A stretch of 64,000 nucleotides of DNA from Rattus norvegicus (taxonomy: Eukaryota; Chordata; Mammalia; Rodentia; Muridae): assembly GCF_036323735.1 (NCBI RefSeq), contig NC_086028.1:21344501-21408500 (forward strand). The letters are read 5' to 3'. Positions 1 through 12,297 of this stretch are shown here, one piece after another. How positions within the stretch are numbered: the stretch's first letter is position 1; every line of letters starts with the position of its first letter. The notes beneath the pieces were generated by a model. It was not told the DNA's origin and searched no databases. It was given only the letters and a program-made list of their open reading frames with translations. The translations under genes and the position numbers were made by a program.

Positions 1-35
1 ACCTTTTTCTGAATACAGATTCAGTTTGTGTCTTT

Positions 36-83
36 GTATGTATGTATGTATGTATGTATGTATGTATGTATGTATGTATGTAT
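36..83. repeat. (GTAT)n microsatellite
   Basis: About twelve uninterrupted GTAT units, degrading at the right edge to TATT. Confidence 0.97.
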
Positions 84-562
84 TTATGTACAGTGGCTGA
101 TCAGTAAAATCTCAGCCATCCTTTTGACTCTGTACCCCAATGCTGGGGTTACTAGACCATATGGTCATGGCTTGATTTTTTTTAATATAGGTACCAGAGA
201 CCCCCAAAGTCAGGTCCTAATAGTTGGTTAGTAAGTGCTCTTATCCACTGAGGCAGGGTCTCTAGAATCATCTTCATAGCACTTACTTAAACGGTTTCTT
301 GTTGTCTTCCTTAATAACAATGTACACATCCTCACGTAGTCATAGACTGTCTTCAAGCCACTGTTTTGCTATTTGTAAAGGAGGGACCATAATCCAATGG
401 TCTCAGTGTGCTTCAGCAAAGCACTACCAGGAAGGAACACATGTGGCCCAGCAAAATTCATTCACTTATTCCAGTGATGGAGAGGCATACAGCCGGGTGA
501 TGGGTGTTTGAACCAAAGTATGAGGAAGGGGTTATGTGAGGTAATCTCCATGTTCGAGGAAC

Positions 563-565
<3 letters not shown>

Positions 566-621
<56 letters not shown>
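566..621. repeat. (GA)n microsatellite
   Basis: About 28 uninterrupted GA dinucleotides; a pure polypurine tract on the plus strand. Confidence 0.98.
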
Positions 622-623
<2 letters not shown>

Positions 624-1230
624 CTTTAAGATGTGGGGGCCTTTAAGACATGGAGCCTAGTTGGAGGTCTCTTCAGACTGACTACTCCCCTGTGTTTTGC
701 AGAGCTCACATCCTCCTGTCACTGTAGTGACATCTCCCATTGAGGTGATGCAGAAAGGGACTCTGGCCAGAGTTGGTGCTAGGATTGTAGATTTCCAAAC
801 ACAGACCACCACATACAGCTCCTTTCTGCAAAAGTAAGCTTCAAATATTTCACTGAGGTAACAAAACTATGCTAATCGAGACTGCTAATATTCTCTTGGT
901 AGCATCGGGATACTGTTGTGAAACATGATCATCATATTCATATTGTCATTTTATCCAGCTTCATCAGGGGCTCTGAGCAGTTCTGGTATTCAACACTCAA
1001 CGAACTAATTGTTTGTGTTCAATAAAACAAACAAAAAACAACAAAACCAGCTCGGCCTAGCAATGAGTACAGGCCAGTCTCCAACACCTCCTGATTAGTG
1101 GCAGTCTGGTATCCATGGATATATAAACAGTCTTTCTCCAAGGTAAGGATTGTATGAGTCACCATAGAACGATGTGTCCCATTTGAATTGGCCTCTTACA
1201 AGGGTTGGTTATATGACACCAGAAGCATAG
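622..1230. other. Intronic stretch, nothing recognised
   Basis: Unique-looking sequence with a short A/C-rich run near 1020-1045. I see no gene, RNA gene or clear repeat. Confidence 0.5.
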
Positions 1231-1234
1231 CAAT

Positions 1235-1478
1235 GAAAAAAGGAAGTTGTGCTATACCAAAATTAAAACCATCGGCACTTCAAAGAACGTCATCCATAAA
1301 ATGAAAATGGGAGAGAAATAGTTACAACTCAGTGAAAAGCCACTGAGACCCAGGATGTGAAATGAATCCCCTAAGTCAATAACAACAAATCAAGCAATTC
1401 GATTAAAAATTGAGCAAATGTCTTAATGAACATTTGAATACTTTTATATTGATTTAGTAATTTATTTAGTGTTACTGT

Positions 1479-1524
<46 letters not shown>

Positions 1525-2285
1525 CACATGCATGCCACAGCACACATGTGGAGGTCAGTGGATAGCATAGAAGTCATGTTTCCCTCCAACATGTGGCATC
1601 CAACTTTGCCATAGTGCCCACGTCTGCTGAGCCATCTCCATGGCCACTTAGTGGATATTTCCCCAAAGAAGATATACAAATGGCAAAGAAGGATGTTCTC
1701 TATCAGTAGTCACTAGGGACTGGAATCATGTCACAGTATGTGCCATTTCACAAGAACCAGGATGGCTATTACTGAGAAAAAGACAATGGAGAAACAAGTG
1801 TTGGGCAGGCAGTAGAAAAACTAATACCTGGTAGGAATGAACACTGATATGGCCACTGTGGAAAATAGAATGCCAACTCATTAAACCGTTCAAACCCATC
1901 ACTATCATGTGTCTCAGCGATCCTACCAATGACCACTAGTGTTCACTGCACATTCACAGAACTCCCAAAGGAGTCGAAGGTCAACCCGGTGACCGCACAG
2001 TCACGTGATCTGCATGGCCCAAGCTGAGTGGCCACTGTGGATATGTGAATAACAAAGGGAGACACACAGAATATCCACAGTCGAAATTAATCATCTTACA
2101 AGAAAGGAAATCCTGTCCCATGCCACAGCAGGGATGGATCCGGAAGGCATTACAGTAAGTGAAACTATCAGTCACCCATGAAAGAACAAACATAGCTGGA
2201 TTCTATTTATATGAGGCCCCCAGAGTGGCCAAACCCAGGGAAAGAAATATAATTATTGCTGCCAGGAGCTAAGGGGGGTTAATGG
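1235..2285 (+). mobile_element. Ancient L1 (L1M-type) ORF2 3' portion, decayed
   Basis: The plus strand follows the 3' part of mammalian L1 ORF2 at low identity: CAAAGAAGATATACAAATGG, a 'track with patient' order of AAACAAGTGTTGG, TATGGCCACTGTGGAAAA, GTGAAACTATCAGTCACC and TATTTATATGAGG. Stops and indels break every frame, so it is not coding. A SINE with a (TG)n tail is inserted near 1476-1652 and splits the L1. Confidence 0.8.
1476..1652 (-). mobile_element. tRNA-derived rodent SINE (B3/B4-like), with (TG)n tail
   Basis: The plus strand shows (TG)n at 1476-1522, then GTGGAGGTCAGTGGATAGCA and ends in GCTGAGCCATCTCCATGGCC, the reverse complement of the GAGATGGCTCAG head of rodent tRNA-derived SINEs. 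It sits inside the older L1. Confidence 0.75.
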
Positions 2286-2405
2286 GTGTCAAACTCTATT
2301 TTCAATCCTTTATGTCAATTTAAATCCATGGCAACTGCTTTCAGATCTCGATAGGATTCCCAGTATACCCTGGGCTCCAAATCCGTTCCACAAGAAACAC
2401 ACGCA
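2285..2405. repeat. Dispersed 120-bp repeat, copy A
   Basis: Starts GGTGTCAAACTCTATTTTCA and shares the order CAATCCTTTA, TTTAAATCCATGGCAACTGC, TCAGATCTCGATAG and TTCCACAAGAAA with a second copy near 9818. By eye the two match at roughly 80-85 percent in direct orientation. I do not recognise the family. Confidence 0.8.
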
Positions 2406-2569
2406 CGTTGGTTGGCGTGGACGGAGTTATCCAGGAGATGGATAATTACATAGAGTGCGAGCAGAAAACTGTGTGTAAAATGTGGGGAGAACGGCGGTGT
2501 CCGTGATAGGTATATTTCATCATGGTTAGGAAATGTGTGTTGGAATTCGTATTGGCTGTACTTGCTGGT

Positions 2570-2800
2570 GCCAGATCTATTCAAGATCAAGCCTGCCGAA
2601 GCTCCAGCATGAATGGAGGAGGGCACCGGAAGTCCTATCTTAGTTGAGGAGCAATTGGCAATTGGTGGCTACTGGGGGAGGTGGAACCAGCTTTCCTTAG
2701 CAATGGTCCAGTGGATGCCCCTGCACCCACATACACTGGCAGCACTAAATAAACTCGGCAGGTTTAAAGCAGAGCATATGAAATCAGAAGAGAGAGATGG
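2570..2800 (+). mobile_element. Rodent L1 (Lx-type) 3' UTR fragment
   Basis: Contains TTCAAGATCAAGCC, CTTAGTTGAGGAGCAATTGG, CAATTGGTGGCTACTGGGGG and CAGTGGATGCCCCTGCACCC, a known order in rodent L1 3' UTRs. Severely 5' truncated and non-coding. Confidence 0.75.
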
Positions 2801-2954
2801 CTGTGGGCTGCTTTAATCAAAACATATTATGTGCAATTCTGAAGTTCTCAGTACTTTTCTAACAGTAAATTGTAGAAGGTGCTTGTTGGGTTGGGGTGTA
2901 GCTGAATGGCCAAAACCTGCACAAGCTCCTGGGTTGATTTCACCACTACAAGAA

Positions 2955-2978
2955 GTGTGTGTGTGTGTGTGTGTGTGT
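2955..2978. repeat. (GT)n microsatellite
   Basis: Twelve GT units. Confidence 0.95.
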
Positions 2979-2979
2979 T

Positions 2980-4400
2980 ACATTTTTATATTTTATAATT
3001 GTGTACAATCAGTGCACACCAACTGAAATTTAAAGAATTTGAAAAAGAAGTATCAAATCTGACCCCTGTTCTAGTTGATTAAAAATATCCCTTTTCAAGA
3101 TGTTTTGATACGGTAGGCTATCATTTAGTAATTCGTGCCAGCTTCAGGAGCTGTAGACAACACTGTTCTGTTTTACAGATTTAAAAAAAAAATAAAGTAG
3201 ACACTGTTCGACTTTATGGTGCTAGAAAGTATCTGAACTGCAGGTTGAATTTAAGCAGTATAGAGCTCTGAGCCCACACCTTAAACAACATTCATATCCT
3301 TAAATCTTGTTTATCAGATGGGACTGTGGAACGCCTCACTGGAAAATATACCTACGCCGTGACTTAAGAAAATCTGAGACATTTCCAACAAAAGACGAAG
3401 CTATATTGTAAAATGGCTATTAAATGCAGTGCAGGTATCTGCACTTGGAGTTAAATGAAGACTGTTACAGGGAACTTGGGAAGATCTGGTTCAAAGAGAC
3501 CTGGCCAGGGCAGGAAAGTGTTAAAGATTGCATGCAGCTAGCAGTCTCTGCTTTGCTGGGACATCGGTTCTTATGTACCCAGAAGCTGAGGACAGAGGTG
3601 GAGAAGCAGAAGATACACAATGCCGATCGACCCTGGGATTTGTGTCAATATCCAGATTATTTGCTGAGGGGAAGTGGTTCTCTGCTGGCTGCCACGTTCC
3701 CTCTGTGCATCTCCAAAGGAATTACCTGTCCATCTTCATTGTGTGCTTACGGGCGCCGTAGAGCAGAGGCATCGTCCCACCCTAAGCTGGGCTGGAAATC
3801 GGTAGACTGACAAACTCTTCCATGCATGTGTGCATAAATGCATTTTACAAGAAGGAAAATGAGAGAAAAAGTCTTATCTCTATAACTTTGCTGGGCAAGG
3901 TGGTAGTGTCTGGACCTGAGGGATATATATCCATGGTCAGATCTTGGCATCAGAGACTTTGTTCTGGAGATGGGGGTGGAAGTTTCTAGAACCCGAGGTG
4001 CCTGCTGGAAGAACTATGGTTTTTCTTCCTCTGTTCAGCTCACTGCCACCATTTTCAGCAATGTGTTACAAGCCCCAATACTTCTTTCCCCAACATATAC
4101 AGGTAAATTGCAAAGATTTGCACTTACTGTATTACTATGCATCTCTGTTTGGGCACTGTTGAAACTCATGGTACCAAAAATATGGAAAGGGATAAAAAAG
4201 GGAGAAGATGGGAGGGAGGGAGAAAGGGATGAATGGAGGGAGTTTGGAAACCCTCAATTCTGAGAAAACTTGGTGTGGGTGGGCACGGGAAACTGACAAA
4301 GAGAATGCTACATAAGAAGGAAGCTTAGAGATCTTGGAAGCCAATGACTAATGACAGGTAGATAAACTGAGGCCAAGAAAGACCAAAAGACTTGAAAGGT
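2980..4400. other. Intronic stretch, mostly unique
   Basis: No supported gene. A 128-codon open frame at 3424-3810 has no recognisable domain and no transcript signal. A short purine-rich patch lies at 4200-4250. A weak B1-like phrase (GCTGGGCAAGGTGGTAGTG) occurs at 3891-3909 but is too short to call. Confidence 0.5.
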
Positions 4401-5390
4401 CTTGTGAATCCTGCAGATCAGGGATAATGTATAGAGAAAGGTCAAGTTCTATTTCTGAATCAGACTCTAGTCACCTAGGAAAGAAGGTCAACAATCAACA
4501 AATGGGACTTCCCAAAATTAAAAGTCTGCTGTGCAGGAAAGGTCACAGTTACTTGAGTGGGGGAAAAAAACCAGCCTAAGAGTGGCTGAAAAATCTTGGC
4601 TAGCTGTACATCTAACAGAGGATTTATATCTGTAATAAACAAAGAACGCCAAAGTCTAAAAATAACAAGAAATTAAACAGTGCTGGTCAGAAAAAGGGCC
4701 ACACGGAAAAATGTTCACTTTCCCCTGCCATCAAAGAAATGCAAATCAAAAGTACATTGAGACCCCAAGCAACTCTAGTTGGAATGTCAGTCGTTGAGAA
4801 AATAATCAAAAACAAGTGCTGCCAAGGACATGGACCAAAGGGAGTTCTTATACCCTGCTGGGGAACGTGTGAAATAGTCCGTTCTGTATGGAAATCAACA
4901 CAAAGATTTCCCAAAAGACTAAACCAGATCCACTATATTACCTGGCGTTTCCACCCCAGAGTGTTGACACAAAATGTCCCAAGGTGAACACATCATAGAG
5001 ATATCTCACTCAACACGTTCTGCAGGATCATTCATAACAGTTAAACTATAGACCAGCTTAGATATTCAAGAAGAGAGAAATGGATGTAAAACTGTGGTAT
5101 ATACATATACATATACATGTACACATAATATACATATATGTGTGTGTTATGCATACATCATTCACATATACATCATGCATATACACATCATATATGTACA
5201 TGTATATTTAGCCATAAAGCATCATGAGGTAGTACTGTTTGCCGAAGAATGGATACGACCAGATACAATCCTATTAAATGAAATCTCAGAGATACAAAAT
5301 GTCCTGAGTCTTTATTCCTTTGCGGTCCTTATATGTGATACAGTTCTAGAAAATCATGTGTAGATTTAAAAAATGAAAGTGAAACTGTCT
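4400..5390 (+). mobile_element. Rodent L1 (Lx-type) ORF2 3' end, decayed
   Basis: The plus strand follows L1 ORF2: ACAAATGGGACTTCCCAAAA, TCTTGGCTAGCTGTACATCT, CAGAGGATTTATATCTGTAA, ATCAAAGAAATGCAAATCAA, CTGCTGGGGAACGTGTGAAA, then GAATGGATACGACCAGATAC. Frames are broken by indels and stops. It carries a TA/CA-rich simple repeat at 5097-5210 where the L1 sequence 'GTGGTATATACAT' has expanded. Confidence 0.8.
5097..5210. repeat. (TACATA)n / (TATG)n simple repeat
   Basis: Alternating purine-pyrimidine sequence dominated by ATACATATAC and related units, apparently expanded inside the L1 fragment. Confidence 0.85.
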
Positions 5391-5399
5391 AGGAGAAAT

Positions 5400-7090
5400 G
5401 GGTGTGTGTAGGGTGAATAGGGGTGAGTTGAGAAAAGGAAGGAGTTACAGCAGAAGGGCAAGAATAGAAGAGTATGGGGGAGGAAGAGAAAGGGAGGTTC
5501 AATGTCAAATCTGTAAAAGCTTAAACGATACAGAGGAAGCCAAGCTCTCCACCTTCTACTTTAGAACCCCCCCCCCTTATATAGATGCTCCCCAGACGTT
5601 AAGCTACGCGGGAAGTGAGAACCTTGGACTGGAATGAGCATCTTGCTGGAAGAGTGTGGTGTGGAGTTGCTAAGAGGTAGAGGGCATTTTGTGGCATATA
5701 TTTGGGGCTTTCAACCTTTGCAAACTGTAACCCCGGCCTTTTGATACCCAGCTCCTGCTGTCTGCCATAGATTTCAACATATTCTGAGGTTAACGTCTAT
5801 TGTAGAGCAGGTAGAGGAAGTTGTCAGCGAGGAAGTTTTTACACAATTGGGGGTTAAGGTCCGGACTCTTAATTTTTCCCCCATGTGGATTGACAAGTTG
5901 TTCAAACTCCTTGTGCCACGGCATTGTCCGCTAGAAAAAGGGCTGGGCTGATAATTGTTGCTGCACGAGATATGGTGGGGATTAAATCAAAGTTCATAAT
6001 GAAATGTGCACGTGAGTTCAGAATAATAACTAGCACTGAGGGAGAAAGGGCTGTGAGCTCATAGGGGAAGTCCTCTATGGCCCTCTGTTTGCCAAAAGAA
6101 GGAAAGGACTCCAGGGCTAGCTCCAAGCACACTCAAGTCAGCCGACACTGCCCAGTGAACTCACAACCCAGACATGGCAAACAGCTTTAAGGGGACAGAG
6201 AAGAAGTAAGGGGTTAGCTCAGAAAGGCTGGCTCAGGCTCCTGTTGAGAAAGTGAGGGATATTTGACCCTAAGAAAAGGGAAAGAATGATGAACCCAAAG
6301 CCAGCACCTCTCATCCAAGGCTAGCCCTCCCCAGGGCTGCCCTCCTCATCCGTGATCCGCTCTGGGCCCCCAGGAGGCTCCTATGTTACTAGTGCAAACG
6401 TGCATATAAAGTGTAACACAACGTTATCATTGACAGATGATCCATTACTAAAGACACCTTGAAAGCAAAAATAAAATAATTGGGAAAATTTGATATGTCT
6501 TTTATATGTATAAATGTATGTGTATATAATATATAAAAGTAGAGGGTATTTTGTGGTGTCTCTGAGGTCTTCTTTCCAGAAAATTCTCCCCGTGCTTTCC
6601 ACCACATACAATGAGAAAGCAGTAAATTTACCAGAGGAATGGAGTTATGAATGGCATGCATCCACTTAATACAGGTTTATTTAATCATCAATTATGAATC
6701 TGCTACTGGGGCACAGTGGAATGGTAATGGATGGAATGAGGCAAAGAGAAAGCGGAGAAGTCAAAGAGGACACCGGTGGGATTAACAATCCCATATCACA
6801 CATAGTGACTTTGGGGGATAGAAGGGGAAGGGAGGGAAAAAAGACAAAAGGGGGAGGGGAGGAAGAAGAGGAAGAGGAGGAGGGGAGAACGCAGAGCATC
6901 TGCTTGGCTGAGTAGGGTTTCATCCTTAACTTACACAGCAATTACTCCCAACTTTTCAGGAAATCCTAAACGAAATGAAACTTCAATGGGTAAGAAAGCA
7001 AGACAACAAAGCACTTTAAGGAGACTTTTCTCTCCCACACTAAATTTAAAAGGGGACGATATTTCATTCATTAATGTTGTAGAGATTTAT
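5400..7090. other. Intronic stretch, unique with purine-rich patches
   Basis: No gene supported. Purine-rich sequence at 5440-5505 and a C8 run near 5569. The segment 6480-6540 is AT-rich with ATATAAA-type motifs. Open frames here have no recognisable domain. Confidence 0.5.
6820..6889. repeat. Polypurine tract (GGA/GAA-rich)
   Basis: About 70 bases almost all A or G on the plus strand, ending in GAAGAGGAAGAGGAGGAGG. Asymmetric purine bias of this kind can form triplex-type structures (inference). Confidence 0.85.
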
Positions 7091-7094
7091 TATA

Positions 7095-7290
7095 TGTACG
7101 GGTATTTTGTCTGCCTGTGTTTATGTTCTATGCAAGTTCTTGGTGGCTCCGCAGGTCAGAAGAGGACATCAGAGCCTCTAGAAGTGGAGTTCTAGGTGGT
7201 TGTGAGCCACCTTACGGGTGGTGGGAACCCAACCCTGTCCTCCGCAAGAGTAGCTCTAGTGTTCTTAACTACCGAGCCATCTCTCTAGTC
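7095..7290 (-). mobile_element. B3-type SINE
   Basis: The plus strand carries TCCGCAGGTCAGAAGAGGAC, GGTGGTTGTGAGCCACCTTA and GGGTGGTGGGAACCCAACCC and ends ACCGAGCCATCTCTCTAGTC. This is the reverse complement of a B2/B3 SINE, with the tRNA-derived head at the right end. Confidence 0.85.
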
Positions 7291-8110
7291 CTAAAAATTC
7301 ACTACTTAAAAAAATAAAAAAAACACCTACTTTAGTGTGCAGCCTTCTCACCCATCCCCACAGTCCCTGCTGATGATGGGAGGGTCTCACGAGTGAGACT
7401 GTCCCAGTAGGGCGCCGTCCTTGTCATGAACGGATAATGTCATCAAGACATATTTATAATACTGGTCATCTCCTCTCAAGGCTTTGGACTGTACTCTTAC
7501 TGCAGCGTCTGCTAATCCACAGACCAATGTCAGATGAGCAACGATACTGCCCGTCTGTCACCCAGGAGATCCGCAGTTCACAAGGTCTGTGGGAAGAATT
7601 AGGGGTTGTCATGGATCAAGCCAAGTTCTGCCCTCAGAATGTGCAGTCCTTGGGCACTTGCAACACTGCCGTTAAGCTGAAAGTACAGTGTAGCTTGTCT
7701 AGAGGGAGGTTACAGCAAGTTTGGGGAGGAAATTGCATATGTTTTGTGGGTCACGCTGAGGACTGATTTGTCATCTGTGATGTACACTGGACCCTTTCTG
7801 TGGAAAATTTATTTCTGGCATTACAGTGAGAACTATACTGTTCCCTTGAACAGCCACTTGGCTTGACTCTCTTGGTCATTACGCACCTTTTAATCTATGT
7901 TTTTCTCTTTTGTTTTGGCTACCAGGAAGCTTGGACTCAAGTTTCTTATCTGTATTAAATAACACAGATTTTTATTTGTATGAACAGACATAATGTGCCC
8001 CCTCCCAAGACTTTTCTGAACACTCTTGTGTCATCTAATTGTAGCTTTAGAGGTTTTAGAAATAGCTGTTATAAGGGAGGTTCAAGAGAAATAAAGAAAA
8101 AACAGGAAGG
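7291..8110. other. Intronic stretch, nothing recognised
   Basis: Begins with an A-rich run (7306-7325), then unique-looking DNA. A 109-codon open frame at 7437-7766 has no recognisable domain; I do not regard it as a gene. Confidence 0.5.

Positions 8111-8114
<4 letters not shown>

Positions 8115-8174
<60 letters not shown>
8115..8174. repeat. (GA)n microsatellite
   Basis: About 25 uninterrupted AG units followed by AAAGAGAGAG. Confidence 0.97.
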
Positions 8175-8175
<1 letters not shown>

Positions 8176-8239
8176 ATATGAGAGACTCTTTTTCTTTTTA
8201 ATGCAAGCTAGGTAAGAATCTTTAAGATAGCTAGGTAAA

Positions 8240-8560
8240 AGCTTGAGTGACAACCCAGTCTGTATAGTATCTGTCTTACAAGCATCAGACCTGGATTCTT
8301 TGACCAGAACTCATGTAAAACACTAGCTGTGCTTAGATGCACGCCTTTAATCCCAACACTGTGGCAGTGATAACAGGTAGATCCCTGGTCCTCACTGTGC
8401 GGCCAGCTACTCTATGTGGTGAACCCCCAGGCCGGTGAGAGATCCCATCTGAGGAAATAATGTGAACGGCACCTGAGAAATGACACCTGAGGCTAACTCC
8501 TGGCTTCTATATGTACACAAACAGATGTGTACGTGTATCACCCCCTCCAGATAAAAAAGA
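8240..8560 (+). mobile_element. B4/RSINE-like SINE, diverged
   Basis: A tRNA-like head (GTCTTACAAGCATCAGACCT) is followed by a B1-like centre (GCACGCCTTTAATCCCAACA) and GAGATCCCATCTGAGGAAAT, the head-to-tail order of rodent composite SINEs. Divergence is high, so the subfamily is uncertain. Confidence 0.7.
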
Positions 8561-9817
8561 CACACATAAGCAAGCGACTACACTTGTAGACCACCATACG
8601 CAAACTGAGCCTTGCACACTGTAACGTTCTATTGCTACTCAGAGTGAACCAAACTCTTGCTGTCTTCCAAAATGGCTGGGGTATATCTTCTTTTCCCCAT
8701 TGAAAACTTGGTCCTCTTCCCTCTATCTTTGGATGGCTCATCTCTGCTGCTGAGGGCTTCCTGGAAGGTTCTTGTCAGTGCCCCTTGCTCTTAATTTCTA
8801 ATGTGTAACGTGATGTTGACAATGAGTGTTGCAAGCCTCTATGGAGAATCAGAACTCAACTTTCTCTCCGGGAGAGGAGTAAGCAAGATCTTTCAGGTGA
8901 GTGCATGACTGCGGCCTTTATTTTGATTCCTATGCGGACAGCAAAATGCACACCTGATACACTGATTTGAAAGGGAGCCTCGCTTTTCCAGATGTAGAAC
9001 CGTCCTTTCTGCTGCTTCTGGGATCCATGTTATTTTCCAGATGAGCGATTTCATAGGATCTGAAATCATAGCGCTGTATATACAAGAAATAGCTTTGGTG
9101 CTAAACTGCTCTGGCAGAAGGTCAAAAAACACAGGGTGCTCCCTGGGTCCTGGGTCGGCTATGGGGAAGCAAATGTTTCAGGGGCTGGATTTATCAGTTC
9201 TGGAAGCATCCCTCCAACTCTACTGTTTGATTGGCATATACAGAGGCATAGATAGAGGGTTAGAGCAACTTGGCTGCAAAGGTGGTGCAGTTTTAGTACC
9301 ATGCAGTAAAGAATGCACTGCAGTCAGACAATATTGATGGTGGATGCATAAAGGTTGAACTCAGTTGTTACTTCCAGAAGGTTTTCCTGTTGGGGAAAAC
9401 CATTTTAGTTCCTGTATTTTATATCCAGTTTGCCTCTTTAAAACAGAGGCTTGGTGGGCAGGAAATGTGAGCTGTGACTGTCCTCATGACGGATTTTGAC
9501 AACATCTAACCATGGAGACAATAAGAGGAGGGCGAGAAATAGCGTTTTCCTGTTGTGAATGGGCTGAATGTGTTGGAAGGTATTTTAACTAAAGGGGCGT
9601 GGGGGGACAAGGAAGTCTGAACTGCTACATGATTTTAAGATTCCACTGTCATCCCCAAGGGACCTCCTTAAAAATATTCTGTGTGATTAACCAGCTAAAT
9701 GTAACAGACCCAAACACGGGGGCCCCAGGGCTGGTGCCAACCGCACCTGACACATTCAGCCACTTTCATCAAACTCAATCGAAGATACTCGGTCGCTGCT
9801 CTGCACTCTGCATCTTT
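8561..9817. other. Intronic stretch, nothing recognised
   Basis: Unique-looking sequence without a clear repeat, RNA gene or coding signature. Open frames of 60-100 codons on both strands lack domains. Confidence 0.5.
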
Positions 9818-9938
9818 GGTGTCAAACTCCATTTTCAATCCTTTACGTCAAATTTAAATTCATGGCAACTGCATTCAGATCTCGATAGAAGCCCCAATTT
9901 GCCCTGGACCCTAGATCCATTCCGCAAGAAATATATAC
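9818..9938. repeat. Dispersed 120-bp repeat, copy B
   Basis: Second copy of the sequence at 2285-2405, same orientation: TGTCAAACTCCATTTTCAAT, TTTAAATTCATGGCAACTGC, TCAGATCTCGATAG and CATTCCGCAAGAAA. It differs by scattered substitutions and a 1-base indel. Flanks outside about 120 bp do not match those of copy A. Confidence 0.8.
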
Positions 9939-10539
9939 ACATACAAGTGCCCACAGACAACCGGCTGGGCGTGCTCTCATTTTAGCTGAGCCAGAGTGAG
10001 GGACGTTGAATTACTACCTGCTCTTCTGAGCTTCAGGGCGCCCTCCAGTAAGAGGCTGTTGGAAATAAGGCAGCTATTCAATGAGGGTCTCACCCCTCTG
10101 CTGGAAAAATCATGTGAGCATGGCTCTTGTTTGGCACGAAAATGGACCTTTGCCCTTTCGGTGGCATTTTCTTCTTCTCAGTGAAGCTGAATTCACTATC
10201 TGTTTTTGAAGCAAGCTGAACAAATTGGTATAACTGATGAGAAGCGAGTAGGTTTGGCTCTAAACATACAGATCTGTTCTGCCCACCCGAATGATGAGCT
10301 CTTGATTGCTATACAAAGCCAACAAAAATCCTCTATTGACAACCCACAAGCCGATACACCCACCATCCAAAAGGAACGGAATCGCTCTGTGTGCTGTCGC
10401 TAAGAAAACACTCTGGATGGCCCTGTGGTAACAGCTGACCTCGCTTATGGAAGTCATCTTCGCTTGGGTATCCATACATGCATAAAAGGATGCCGCTTCT
10501 AAAAGCTCGTTTTCTCTTTAATAATTGTCTGTTTTTCAA

Positions 10540-11260
10540 AAGCTATCAGCAGGTGCACATCATTTCAAAAGCCTCTTGTCCTTCATAATACAATATTCAT
10601 CACGATTACATAGTATGAAATAAAAAGTAGCAAAACACAAGCGAGGGTAGTTCAATTAAATGCAACATAATCTCTGCTGCAAAAAAAAAAAATGAAAGAA
10701 AAAAAGAGAAAAAAATAGCGCTTCAGCTAAAATCAGGTTCCCATGAAAGAAAAAAAGGAAATATATTTCCACATATTTTTAATTATATAGAATTTCCTCA
10801 AACATGATTTTTCATAATATATTCCATTAAGTTAACATCATATTTGAAGAAAGAGCATTTTCCGATTTCATTTTAAGCCTGATTTTGAGCAATTACGGTG
10901 TCATTGTTCCGCGGTAGAAAGGTTGAATTCATTTACTGTGTGGTTATGTTAGTTATGATTGATGTCTCTTCTCCAAATGATAAACCAATCACCCCGATGA
11001 TGTAATGTCATTTTAAGAGTGCCATAATCACATTTCTCTCAAACTAGAAGCTCTGATGAGTTCTAATAAAGATTTATGGTAGATTAAAGGCCTTCATAAT
11101 ATCAACAATGGATTGCTCATTTGATGAGAGATTTGATTAGATAATTAAAAAAAGAAGAAGAATATGAGTTTGCCAAATATATCAGGCCTGGCTTTGAAGA
11201 AGGGCATGGGCCATCATAAGTAGCATTCTATTGGTCAATTTGCCAAATGAATCATCTTAA
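10540..11260. promoter_or_regulatory. AT-rich repeat-poor block, candidate conserved non-coding element
   Basis: Lies about 1 kb downstream of the exon in gene orientation. It contains no recognisable transposon, few CpGs and many homeodomain-type sites (TTTGATTAGATAATTAAAA, GAGCAATTACGG, TTGATTAGA). Such sequence is typical of conserved enhancers in long neural-gene introns; function is inferred only from composition. An A-rich run (10681-10716) lies inside. Confidence 0.35.
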
Positions 11261-12297
11261 TACATTTAGGAGGTCCCCTATAATTGGAGAGGTTGGGACC
11301 AGTGGTAGCTTATATTCATGGATAGAGCCAGAGCGATCTTCACAGGGAGAGTTCTTGGCATCTCTATTGCTTTTGATGATCTGTGTTAATGAATATCATG
11401 AGGGGTTAGCTCTGAAGGCAGTGCCAAAACTTTGGGTCAAGTGCAACTAATTAGGACCCTGCCCCTCGCTCCCAGGCATGAATGCTGAATCCCTATGTAA
11501 TTGTGCCCTCTTCTGTATTCTCATGTTCAGGTGAACGTTCTACCAACTGATAAATCCAAAAGAAGGCCTGATTACTGTTGCCCTTGGGCCAATTCTTTCT
11601 AAGTCTTAGAGAGTAGGAGTTGAGACACAAACCCCTCAAAAGTGTAGCAGAACGTAGCGTTCAGTCCCTCTGTTCTGCAAACATCAAAACCCAAACAAGA
11701 ACTCTGAATTTGGAAGCTGTGTTTGTCACGGTGCCTCACGATCAGCTCGTTAAATTCAAGTGAAGTGGCACAAGCAGAAGGTCACAGAGAGGTCACACCC
11801 CAAACACTTCAGTCTTGGCAAGGTATTCAGTATTCATGCCAAGGGAACATATTTCCATCACAAAACCAGAGAAAACAAGCAAGGGGAAGTCAGAAGCCAA
11901 TGATAAAAAAAAAAAATCCTTGGAACTGGGAGGCCCGCGGATGGGGTGTGTGAGAGTGTCTAGGGTCGCTCGGCTATGATCACAACCATAGTAATACAAA
12001 AATTCAATATTCCAGTGTCTCTCCACACTTCACCTTTGGGTCCTGCATGCTTTCACGTGTAGCCTTGGGCAAATTCCTCCCTCAGAAGGAGGTCCGGCGT
12101 CTGTTATAACCAGGAAAACCTCTCCAACAGCTGTGACCTTCAACAGACACATCTTAGAACTACCAAGTCATAAAAATGACAAATGCGTTTCACCTTGAAT
12201 GCTCCCCACGACCATCTTTGTTTCAATAGTTGTCATTTTGCTGGAGACTCACAAATGTCAAGCACAAAACACCACACGGGTAGACACCACAGAGTTT
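11261..12297. other. Intronic stretch flanking the exon donor
   Basis: Unique sequence with an A12 run at 11904-11916. No repeat family or second exon recognised. Confidence 0.5.

Noticed and set aside
1235..2285. Possible reverse-transcriptase coding region
   Set aside because: L1 ORF2-like but broken by stops, indels and a SINE insertion; a fossil only.
3424..3810. 128-codon plus-strand open frame
   Set aside because: No similarity to any family I know; overlapping shorter frames; no supporting signals.
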